Notes under the pieces: generated by a model
Database searches by the model: none
Seen by the model: only the letters and a program-made list of their open reading frames with translations
What the model was told of the DNA's origin: nothing
Position numbers and translations under genes: made by a program
In this document: one piece after another, positions 29,348 through 38,875 of the stretch
How positions within the stretch are numbered: position 1 is the stretch's first letter
Layout: the number at the start of each line of letters is the position of its first letter
From: Hysterangium stoloniferum
Taxonomy: Eukaryota; Basidiomycota; Agaricomycetes; Hysterangiales; Hysterangiaceae
NCBI GenBank assembly: GCA_015178975.1
Contig: WHVD01000001.1
Location: forward strand, 868,001 to 932,000
Direction of reading: 5' to 3'
DNA: 64,000 bases

Positions 29348-29736
29348 GAGATGCTTAGAGATCACAGTAGTGGGGGCTGCAAGCATAAAACCATCATCAT
29401 TTGCAGATTAATACCCTGAACTATCCATTTATTGCCCACAAGGTCTCCAATGTAAATGGGTATCAGTCTTGCTGATTCTGGTTCAATTGTGCAATCCTCT
29501 AGTGCTCATGCGACTCTTTCTGTGCACACCCCTCTGTCTGGTCTGGAAGTTAACTTGGGCTGATCATTGGGTCATTCTTCAAAGGGGGCTTTACTAATCA
29601 AGAAGGTTAGGGGCTGTGACTCCTTCAAAGAACTGGCTGGGATGGATCCTATTCTTCCAGGGAGGATAAACCTGGATCCTAATGGTTGATTTCTCAGAGT
29701 CCTGATTTTATAATTAATGTGAACGTCTTCCCCTAG
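29348..29736 (-). pseudogene. Downstream part of an old Ty3 protease region, split from 40,531-40,800
   Basis: Minus-strand text LGEDVHINYKIR at 29,736-29,700 continues the frame of TIPI at 40,531 once the LTR at 38,068-40,530, element B1 and one copy of each target duplication are removed. The phrase TIPI-LLGED-NY is typical of mushroom Ty3 protease/linker regions. Further stops occur downstream. It is dead. Confidence 0.65.
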
Positions 29737-30302
29737 TGTTAAGTGCCATGTCAGGAACTTATTCCGGAACTATCGGAAAGTCACCAGGAAGTCGGAAACT
29801 CGTGGATAGGGTCAGGACGTCGGCTTCAGCTTATGTGCTGCGCCTCTACGCAAATGCTCAATGTCCTTAATTTCGGAAGTAAAACTTACAACAGAAGATA
29901 TGGATATTCAGAGTTCCGAAGAGTTCCAAATATCGAGCATACAGAAAGATGGGAGGAGGAATAAGAAACTAAGTCGATATCAGATCTAAGGTAAAGTACA
30001 AATTTGTGGAAACTAATATAAGTCTACTCGTTATTGTACTACAAACTAAGACCATAATAAGATGGAAATGGAAGTGTTCTTTAAAACAGAAATACAATAA
30101 GACATATTAGGGAGACAATATTCCGAAACGGGAATACAACAAACAAATGAGTGAATACTTGTCAACGGACAAATTACCAAATGTGGAACAAGGGAAGAAT
30201 GTGGATGATACGGTAACTGTGATGTTCCGTAGTCAGGGATCGGAAGTCGGAAGTTGGATATCGGAAGTCAGATATTGAAACATCCGGGAACGGGTCGTAA
30301 CA
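29737..30302 (-). repeat. 3' LTR of B1
   Basis: 566 bp, same length as the partner at 37,489-38,054 and nearly identical to it by eye, which implies a fairly recent insertion. The hairpin motif (plus-strand cggcttcagcttatgtgctg) starts near 29,821, about 85 nt from the 3' end in element sense. Confidence 0.9.
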
Positions 30303-30314
30303 GTACCCCCCTGT
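30303..30314 (-). promoter_or_regulatory. Polypurine tract of B1 next to the 3' LTR
   Basis: The minus strand reads AACAGGGGGGTAC immediately before TGTTACGACC of the 3' LTR. The run of six G is the expected second-strand primer site, and it confirms that the element's sense strand is minus. The same sequence flanks the 3' LTR of B2 at 47,244. Confidence 0.7.
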
Positions 30315-30430
30315 TAGGCCGAAATCCCATAGAGGCGATTAGGTACTGAGTGATTGAAGCGACGGCTGATTATTATGTGTCGTGAAATTTACGCAATTCT
30401 GGAGGTGAGAGTTTCGGCTGATGTGCTGAG

Positions 30431-30437
30431 TATAAAA
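30431..30437 (+). promoter_or_regulatory. TATA box of the antisense accessory gene in B1
   Basis: TATAAAA on the plus strand 50 bp upstream of the ATG at 30,487. The same box and spacing occur in B2 (47,372-47,378; ATG 47,428). It lies inside the retroelement, between the 3' LTR and pol, and points opposite to retroelement transcription. Confidence 0.65.
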
Positions 30438-30486
30438 ACCTTCAAATATTCGAATTAACGTTTTTGTTTCTTTATCCACAACTTGT

Positions 30487-31606
30487 ATGTCGATTCGTTG
30501 GCCGTTATTCATCACTACCCCGGAAGACTCAGATACCGAAATTGCCATTCTACAAAAAATGTCGAAGGTCGCAGAACTTCAACAAAAACGACAAAAGATG
30601 GAGGAGTTGAAGCGACGACAAGAGGAGGAGGAGAAGGCGTTGATGCAGGAGTTGAAAGATGCGGAAGATGCGGAGAAACGGGAGTTGGAGCGGGTGAAGG
30701 CGGAGGCGGAGGCTCAGAAAAGGAAGGAAGAGTTGGAAAGGTTACAGCAGGAAGCGGAGGTGGTGAAAAAACTCAAGGAGGTAAGGGAAGGAAAGGTAAG
30801 TTCTGTCCATAGATTCTGTGATTTCAACCGATAACTATTGGGTACAGCGAAAAGCCGTGGAGGTGGAGGTAGAGGGAGAAGCTGGGCCTTCGAGTCCTAA
30901 AGTAAGTGCATCTGCAAAAGATCGGTAATTGACTAATCTTCCGAAACAGAAACAAAAGGTCAAGGCTCCAGAACGGATGGAAATTGTCCATGAAAATCCG
31001 TGTTATCGATGTTCCATACGGACTATGACATGTTGGAAGCAGAAGGTAAAATGGGGCGGAACTTGCTATCCCTGCGCGGTCCTCAAACTTCCGTGCACTC
31101 TTGCTGCGAAAAGGGTTCCGAAAGGTGAGAAGGCTCAGAAGGCTAACGACGTGGAAGGTTCGGGAACAGCTAGGGCTGTGGAAACTGAGGTGCCGAAATC
31201 AGACAGTACGGGCATTGAGCTCCTCAAGGACACCGTTGACACATTAGTTTTTATCGGGACGGAAGTCATGAAAATGCGGGACACAATGAATCACCATAAT
31301 GATATCCAGGAGAAAGGTTTCCGTTCGTTGATCCGGAACTTCCAGAGGCAAAACGAATTCCTGGAGAAGATAATGGTTAGCATCGGTGTGATTGCAGTAT
31401 CCGAGAGGTTTTCCGATAAGGCACGGGAAAAGCCTAATGATCCGTTGGTGGAATGTGTCGAACAGAGGTGGGAGTCAGGGAAAGGGCCGGAAGAATCGGA
31501 GAGTGAGGATGAAGAGGTGCAGGATATGGTGGAAAGTGCGGAAATTGCTGATGAGACAGAAGTTGGGATGGAAAGTGGATTTGGGGTATCGGAGACTTTA
31601 AGATAG
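30487..31606 (+). CDS. Antisense accessory gene of B1: coiled coil plus Zn2Cys6-like cluster, two introns
   Basis: This gene sits on the strand opposite gag-pol and converges with pol, which ends about 100 bp away at 31,707. Exon 1 is 30,487-30,795, intron 1 GTAAGT...TACAG (30,796-30,847), exon 2 30,848-30,901, intron 2 GTAAGT...TGACTAAT...ACAG (30,902-30,949), and exon 3 30,950-31,606. Both introns are phase 0 and splicing gives 339 residues. Residues about 25-103 are a highly charged helical segment. C139, C142, C149, C160, C163 and C170 fit CX2CX6CX10CX2CX6C, the spacing of fungal Zn2Cys6 clusters, but without the usual basic patch. A second helical stretch lies at about 195-260 and the tail is acidic. 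It is possibly a DNA-binding or Gag-interacting regulator of the element. That is inference. Exon borders were deduced, not observed. Confidence 0.75.
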
Positions 31607-31706
31607 TCCTAATAATATATTTTTTGACTTGCAAAACCTAAAAACGAGTGTGATATCAGAAGTATCGGGAGTGTCGGAAACTGAACAGAAAGAAAACAGA
31701 AAAGGG

Positions 31707-34700
31707 TTAGAGTGACGATAAAGGTCCGGGTTTACTTGGATAAGCCATGTGGAAGTTGGTGACAATTTCCATAGCGTGTCCAAGTTCCGTGGCCAATATC
31801 CACGAAGTTTCCTGGTCGGTACCTTCATAACCTGCCCATTTGACTAAATAGAGCAATTTACAAGTACGTCGGCGATTGTCGATTTTAGAATCCAAAATTT
31901 CGGAAACTTCAAATTCAGGTTCTCTGTCAATAATGACCGGAGGGGACGGAGGTTGAATACGTTCCGGGATTTTGTTAGGAACACAGGGTTCTAACATGGA
32001 AACGTGGAAAACGGGGTGAACTGCTCGCATACTATCAGGAAGTCGGAGAGTCCATGAGAGTGAACCGGCTTGTGCTATAATTTCAAAAGGTCCTAAGAAT
32101 TTCTCAGCAAGTTTTTTAGAAGGTCGGGTAGTACGGAAGAATTGAGCTTTTACAAAAACCTGATCACCGATTTTAAAGTTAGGAGGCAGGATCCTGTTTT
32201 TGTCTGCAGAACGTTGATAATATTCCTGTGCGGAAGAAATAGCTTTCCGTAGTTCTTGATGTAATTCGTCGAGGTCGGTAATAAATTCTTGAGCACGGAC
32301 AGAAGCCAAATCTCATTCAGAATGTACGGTGAGATTCGGATTATAGCCTTTGTTGGTGAAGAAAGGAGATACGCCAGTAGTTGCATTCGGGGAGTTATTG
32401 TAGGCAAATTCCGTGATCGGAAGAAGGGATTTCCAATTGTCCTGTTGATAATTGCAATAGATGCGAAGATATTGTTCCAATGTTTGATTTACACGTTCCG
32501 TTTGTCCATCACCTTCCGGGTGATATCCCGAGGTGAAGTGTAATTTCATGTCGAGGGCTTTTCCGAGGGCCTGGAAGAAATGGGAGACGAACTTGGAGCC
32601 TCGATCGGAAGTTATGTGAGACGGAACTCCGTGTTTGGAAAATACGTGAATAATGAAAAGTTCCGCTAATTGTAAGGATGTGATTGTATCATGAGTGGGT
32701 ATGAAAATGCCTTGTTTCGAGAATCGATCCACAACAACTAGAATGGATGTAAAGCCTTCGGAAGTTGGGAGTTGTTCGATAAAATCCATGGAAATTGAAT
32801 TCCAGGGTTTTTCCGGTATCGGGAGTTGCTTGAGAAGGCCGTATGGCTTATGCCTCTGGGTCTTAGAGCGTAAGCAGGTGGTGCATGACTTACAGAATTG
32901 GGTTACGAAATCTCGGAGGTTGGGCCAAGTATATTCTCTATGGATTAAACCAAGAGTATTGTTAATGCCGTAATGTCCGGAGATTGGATGATCGTGTTTA
33001 TACTGAAGTACGCAGAGTCGGAGATTGTTGGAATCTGGAACATAGATACGTCCATCGAGACGGATAAAACCTTGAGAGTCCTGTGACCATCGGGGTTGGT
33101 CCGGATTGTCAGGAACTTCTAGGTGTGGCTTGAGAACCGGATCGGAAGTGAGTGCGGAAAGGATATCTTGATGTAACTGTTCAATGTCCATAATCATGAC
33201 GCTACGCATAATTGGATAGTAGAGGGAAGTTGCTCGGATAGATGCGGAAAGTTGTTGCGTTGTAAAAACTGGTTTCAAGTTATGTGGATTAACAACGGCA
33301 TAATTACTTTCCCCCTCTTTAGGATAGACGTCCCATTGTCGAGTCATGGCATCTGGTTTTCCACCAAGACGTCCGGGTCGGAAACGGATAATCATATTGA
33401 AAGCGGAAAGGAATTCAGACCAGCGGGTTTGCCGGCGGGTTAAAAGTTTAGTGGTAGAAAAATATTCGAGATTTTTGTGATCGGTAACAACGTCAACGGG
33501 AGTTGAGGAACCTTCGAGATAATGGCGCCAATGTTTAAAAGCTTCAAAAATTGCCAAAAGTTCCTTATCATGAACATCGTAGTTGAGTTCAGATACTGAA
33601 AGTGTCCGAGAAAGAAATGCGACCAGATGAATTTCACCGTCGGAATCTTAAATGGAAAGAATTGCGGCAATTGCATAATTGGAAGCATCAGTTTCCACAA
33701 TAATCAGAACATCAGGTTTCCAATGGGAAAGGATCGGGGCAGAAGTGAAAGCATTTTTTAAAGTCTGAAAAGCGGAGCGGCATTTGTCGTCAAAGACCCA
33801 TGGTTGAGTTTTACGGGTAAGACAAGTGAGCGGTACTGTAATATCCGAGTAGTTACGAATAAAACGACGGTAAAAGTTGGTGAAACCTAAAAATGACTGA
33901 ATATCCTTGACTTTCCGTGGTTCGGGCCAATCACGGACAACTTGAACTTTGGTTTCATCCATACAGAGACCATCAGGTCGGATAATAAAACCTAAGTATT
34001 CAATAGAATCCATGTCAAAGTAGCATTTTTTACCGTTGGCGAAAAGACCGTTTTTACGGAGTCTTCGGAAAACTTCACGGACTTGTTCATCGTGAAGAGC
34101 GGGATCTTCGGAAAATACCAAAATGTCGTCCAAATAGACTATAACACATACGTCAAGCATGTCGGAAAATATATCATTAACAAAATGTTGAAAAGTGGGA
34201 GGGGCGTTGGTAAGGCCGAACGGCATAACCAACCATTCAAAGGATCCATAACGAGTCCAAAAAGCAGTTTTCCATTCATCGCCCTTGGCAATTCGGACCA
34301 AATGATAGGCGTGTTTGAGGTCTATTTTGGTGTAGATCCGAGCTTTCCGTGGGGCGTCGAGTAAATCAGTAACGAGTGGAAGTGGATACTTGTCTTTCCA
34401 TGTGATGGAATTTAATCCTCTGAAATCGACACAGAGTCGAAGGGAGCCGTCCTTCTTTCTGACGAAAAGGACGGGTGCTCCATACGGAGACTTTGAGGGA
34501 CGGATAAAACCTATCGACAAATGTTCATCCAGGAACTCCCGAATAGATGAAAGTTCTGATTGGGATAATGGGTAAATAGGTCCTAACGGAGGGTTTGAAC
34601 CGGGCTCAATATCGATTTTTAAGTCGTAAGGCCTATGTGGTGCAAGCCGGTCAGCTTTTTGCTTACTGAAAATGTCCGCGAAATCATGGTATTTTTGGGG

Positions 34701-35395
34701 AACTCCTTCCAGATCGGCTTTTAGCTCAGATAATTCTGGAGTCGCAAAACGTCCAGATGCTTCATCAACTTTTAAGCTGATTGAAAAACACTGCGAACCA
34801 TCCAGTTTACTCACCCTAACAAATGCCGAAGCGTTGATAAGAGAGATTTTTGGAGGCACGGAGGTTTCGGTAGAAGCTGGAGGTGCTGTAGATGCCAAAA
34901 AGGCATTGGCCGGAAGAGACGCTGCAGGAGGAACCAAAGTTTCGGGAATTCGGAAATTAATACTGCCCAATACCCAGTCAATCAACGAATTATATCAGGT
35001 GAGCCAGTTGTATCCAAGAACTACCGAACAGCTAGAGTCCAACTGTGTTACGAAAAAAGTAACCGTCTGGGATGTTCCACAAGGGAACCGGATAGACATG
35101 TCACAGGCTTGAGTAATTGCCGTATTGCTAGTGCCGTCAAACAGACGCAAGGAAATTGCGGGAACAGAATGGAGTTTCAGATTATGTTTCGTGGCAAAGG
35201 TGGTATCTACAAAACAGTGTGTGGAGCCGGAATCTATTAGAGCTCGGAACACTAAATTTCCAAGAAAGTCAGAAACGAGTTTTACAAATAATGAATCGGG
35301 ATTAGAGAGAGCGGACGCATTGAGACAGATAACCTCGGAAACACAGAGAGAGTCAACGCAACCCTCTGTCCGTGCAGATTCCGGAAGGTTGCTTA
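31707..35395 (-). pseudogene. Pol of B1: PR-RT-RNase H-IN-chromodomain, three stops
   Basis: One continuous frame, -1 relative to gag. Protease ALIDSGSTHCFVD lies near 35,240 and the NWLT motif is followed by a TGA (34,995). RT has LCVDFRGLN near 34,430 and YLDDILVFS near 34,120. RNase H starts IVETDASNYAI near 33,690 and meets a TAA at 33,648 (B2 has CAA). Integrase has an HHCC zinc finger with CKSCTTC near 32,890, catalytic MDFIEQL, TSDRGSKF and the E in DGQTERVNQTLEQ near 32,490. A TGA lies at 32,313 (CGA in B2). The chromodomain is EVSEILDSKI...YLVKWAGYEGTDQETSWI near 31,900-31,800. Without the three C-to-T stops the frame would be intact. Confidence 0.9.
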
Positions 35396-36586
35396 CTCTT
35401 TTTTCGGCTCCGTGGCGGGTTTTTCCTTGGACATTGTAGTCGTAGTGGAAGTTGCCGTGCGGGCCTTGGAAGAGTTAGATTTAACGGTACAGTCGGAAAC
35501 CTTGTGTCCACCTTTCCCGCAGAAAAGGCAGAGGTCGTTGTCCATACGTCGTTGTTTCTCCTTCAGGGTGAGTTTACCGTCGGTACCCAACAAATGGGAA
35601 ATGTCAGGTTTGTCGGAAGTTGACTGTTTTTCCTTGTTGGATTTCTTGTCTTTTTTCCGGTCGGAGTTTGATTTGCCAGTATTAGTGCCAGAGTTGCCGG
35701 TGTTATTGCCTGAGTTGTTGCCGGAAGACTTGCTAGTCGACGCCTTGTTGTTCTGAGAACGTTCTGTCGGGTTCTCTCGAGAAACCTCAGCTTTTCGTTC
35801 CCAATAACGGGCATCGGATGTTTGAGCTTTCATCCGCATGAGTTGGAGAGTTTTTGGCTTCCCATCTTTGCAGATTTTGTCTTTAAGGCGTGACGGAAGT
35901 CCCATATAGAAATGGTGTCTGAGGGCGGAATTGTCCCATCCACATCGTGCGGCGAGGGTATTGAACTTGACGAGATAATCGGAAACTCGTTGATTGTCCT
36001 TCATCTTAAGCGTCATTAATTCATTTTCTGCTTCGCCGGTTTGATCGTAAGGTCCGAAATTAGTCTCCAGTTCTTCCACAAAAGCATCCCAGTTGTCGAG
36101 CCATACGGGTGTCTCGTCGGATATTCCAGATAGTCCGGGTTCGAACCAATCTTGAGCGGTATCCTTGAGATAAGAGAGTGCAAAATTGACTTTTTGACTG
36201 TCGGATTTAAAAGCATTGGGTCGATCACGGAAACTGAAATGGCATTGAAGAAGGAAATTCTTCAATTTTTTCGGATCCTTGCCGGTAAATGGTTCGGGTT
36301 CTTTGACTCTGGTGTGGGAAGATTCTTTACTATCCTCAGCGGATTTCAAATAGTCAGTGAATTTCACAATGGAGTTGATAAACAACATTTCAGTTGGTTC
36401 GTCGGAAGATTTCTTTTTCGATGTTTCCGGCTGATCTTCTGGTTCGTTGTCGAAAGTGTGGGGAACATTGGTGTCCTTTGTTACCTCGGTAACCTCCTCG
36501 GTAACTTCTTCGACTGAAGCTGATGTTGTCGGCTGAAAAGGGGTTTCGGATTGAGTGGTGTAAAGTTGCAACGGGGATTGAAGTTG
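35393..36586 (-). pseudogene. Gag of B1, separated from its start codon by a solo LTR
   Basis: Capsid text FALSYLKDTAQDWFEPGLSG near 36,150, DWDAFVEELETNFGPYD-like text near 36,060, an Asn/Ser/Gly linker near 35,720 and one CCHC knuckle CLFCGKGGHKVSDC near 35,520. The frame ends KKE-TAA at 35,393-35,395. B2 shows that the natural start is MGPKCKAAEGP. In B1 the corresponding codons (MRPKRKAAEGP) lie at 37,453-37,421 on the far side of the LTR at 36,592-37,418, so the ORF as it stands has no ATG at its beginning. Confidence 0.85.
35399..35405 (-). promoter_or_regulatory. Candidate -1 frameshift site at the gag end of B1
   Basis: In gag frame the codons are CCG AAA AAA GAG TAA, and pol continues in the -1 frame as VSNLPESARTEGC. 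The G AAA AAA heptamer is weaker than the A AAA AAA of B2. The arrangement is the same in element A. Confidence 0.5.
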
Positions 36587-36591
36587 GGATG

Positions 36592-37418
36592 TGTTAGGAT
36601 ACACACACAGGCCGGGTTTCCGGAGAAACCCGCGGGATATCCGGTAGGACTTGGCTTCAGCTTATAGGCTGCGCCCTCGCTAGATCGTGTTGTCCAATTT
36701 CAAACGGATGGACGGGGATCCCGGGGTGTCCGGGCAGGGTTCGTGGGTCGTAGGTTGTAAGTCGGGGGTCGTGGGTCGTGGGTCGTGAGTCGAGTTGGTT
36801 GAGAGAGATAGATGTGCCAGAGCCCGTGGGCTCTGACTAGTGCGAGCGATGTGAATCGAGTAAGGTTTTTAGAGCAGAAAATATTATTAGATTACTGGGG
36901 GGAATCTAAGCTAATTTTCTGACTGGATTGTATGTACAACATCTGCCAGTTTATATAGACCATGGAGTGAATGACATACCAAATCCAGTAATGGCGAAAC
37001 GAAACTAACAAAACATGAAACAGGAATAGTAAACACCAAATTGGTGTTAGGAACGGAACGGAACGGAGCGGAGTCCGAATCGTGACAAAGCATAACCCAT
37101 AACGGGAAACGGAGCAGGAGCGGAGTCCTAAATCGTGACAGGTCATTTGACTAAAACGGGAACGGGGCTCGATTAGAGCGGTAACGGGATTCTAAGCGGG
37201 GGCTGGTGACTGATGCGTGGGACGAAGACGGACATAGACAGAGACGGAGTCCGGGGGAAGTCCGGTGACTGATATGTGTCGTAATGAGGTCGAACATAAC
37301 GAGTCTTGACGTAACGGAGTCCGGGTGGGAAATCCTATAAACAGACGATTGGTGCTTGTAGCGCGTGGGGGCGTACGGGTTAGTGCCCGGAGTCCGGTGG
37401 GATTGTCCAGTCGTAACA
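36592..37418 (-). mobile_element. Solo LTR inserted in gag of B1, target duplication GGATG
   Basis: On the minus strand TGTTACGACTGG (37,418) to TCCTAACA (36,592). GGATG lies at 36,587-36,591 and 37,419-37,423. B2 has an uninterrupted sequence at the same place (near 52,835). It is the same family as the 5' LTR of element A. It contains the hairpin motif near 36,650 and a second hairpin at 36,614-36,631. Confidence 0.93.
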
Positions 37419-37488
37419 GGATGGTCCTTCGGCAGCTTTGCGTTTGGGACGCATGATGAGCGAGTCGCAGAGTTGAGATCTGATATAC

Positions 37489-38054
37489 TGTTAAGTGCCA
37501 TGTCGGGAACTTATTCTGGAACTATCGGAAAGTCACCGGGAAGTCGGAAACTCGTGGATAGGGTCAGGACGTCGGCTTCAGCTTATGTGCTGCGCCTCTA
37601 CGCAAACGCTCAATGTCCTTAATTTCGGAAGTAAAACTTACAACAGAAGATATGGATATTCAGAGTTCCGAAGAGTTCCAAATATCAAGTGTACAGAAAG
37701 ACGGGAGGAGGAATAAGAAACTAAGTCGATATCAGATCTAAGGTAAAGTACAAATTCGCGGAAACTAATATAAGTCTACTCATTATTGTACTACAAACTA
37801 AGACCATAATAAGACGGAAATGGAAGTGTTCTTTAAAACGGAAATACAATAAGACATATTAGGGAGACAATATTCCGAAATGGGAATACAACAAACAAAC
37901 GAGTGAATACTTGTCAACGGACAAATTACCAAATGCGGAACAAGGGAAGAATGCAGATGATACGGTAACTGTGATGTTCCGTAGTCGGGGATCAGAAGTC
38001 GGAAGTTGGAGATCGGAAGTCGGATATTGAAACATCCAGGAACGGGTCGTAACA
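37489..38054 (-). repeat. 5' LTR of B1
   Basis: 566 bp, TGTTACGACCCG ... GGCACTTAACA on the minus strand. The leader to gag is about 35 bp in the uninterrupted element and begins GTATATCAGATCTCAAC, with no canonical tRNA-complementary TGG site. The hairpin motif starts near 37,573. Confidence 0.9.
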
Positions 38055-38875
38055 CCTAAAAGGATTGTGTTAAGGAGTGCGTGCAGAGCTTATCAGAGGG
38101 TTTCTGGAGAAACCTGTGGGAAAGCTGGTAGGACTTGGCTTCAGCTTATGGGCTACACCCTCGCGAGATCATGGTGTCCAATTTCAGACAGGGAGATGGG
38201 AATCCTGGGGAGTCTGGGAGTAGTTGATGGGTCAAGAGGTCAGAGGGTCAATTGTGGGAATCCTGAAGAGGTCGAGGGGTCAGGTGGTGATGGGTCAGAG
38301 GTAGAGTGATAGATAGGTTGGAGCCTGTGGGCTCCAATGAGGTAAATAGCAGTGTGTGTGTTTCAAAGAGAGGAATAGAGTGGAAAATGTACTGAGATTA
38401 CTGGGGGGATCTAAGCTAATTTTCTGACTGGATTGTATGTACAACATCTGCCAGAATATATAGGCTGTGGAATGTATGTTATACCAAATCCAGTAATAAT
38501 GAAATCCTAAACAAGTAATCATGAAACAAGATGAGTAAACACCAAACTAAATATTAGGGATGGAACGGAAGGGAGGCGGAGTCCAAAACATGACAGGTCA
38601 TTAGAACATAACAGGAATGGGGTGGTAGCAGAGTTCGGAACATGACAGGTCATTTGACCATAATGGGAATGGGGCTCAGTTAGAGAGCTGACGGGTTTTC
38701 TGAGTGGGGTCCAGTGACTGATGTGTGGGACAGGGTCGGAGATAGACAGCTATGACATGCACGGGTCCTGGTGGGTATTCCAGTGATTGGTACATGAGAC
38801 AATGAAGGTCAGGCATGGACAGGTTCATCATCTGGGTTCCAGCAGGTATTCTGGTTAACTGATAACTGTTGCATA

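Larger units (their letters stand above)
29737..38054 (-). mobile_element. Full-length Ty3 chromovirus B1 (with nested solo LTR and antisense gene)
   Basis: LTRs of 566 bp at both ends (29,737-30,302 and 37,489-38,054), each TGTTACGACCC ... CACTTAACA on the minus strand. Flanks are CCTAG and CCTAA, a target duplication with one change. The order in element sense is 5' LTR, gag, PR-RT-RH-IN-chromodomain, convergent antisense gene, polypurine tract, 3' LTR. A different LTR (36,592-37,418) is inserted in gag. It is closely related to B2 at 46,658-53,477. No conventional primer binding site follows the 5' LTR. Confidence 0.95.

Noticed and set aside
30339-30548. Minus-strand ORF over the promoter of the antisense gene
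   Set aside because: Low-complexity shadow without conservation of its frame in B2. The plus-strand gene explains the region.
31598-31828. Minus-strand ORF ending pol in another frame
   Set aside because: It overlaps the chromodomain end in a shifted frame and has no motif.
36604-36620. A new gag start codon supplied by the nested LTR
   Set aside because: The codon at that place is GTG on the minus strand, not ATG, so the in-frame extension is only open sequence.
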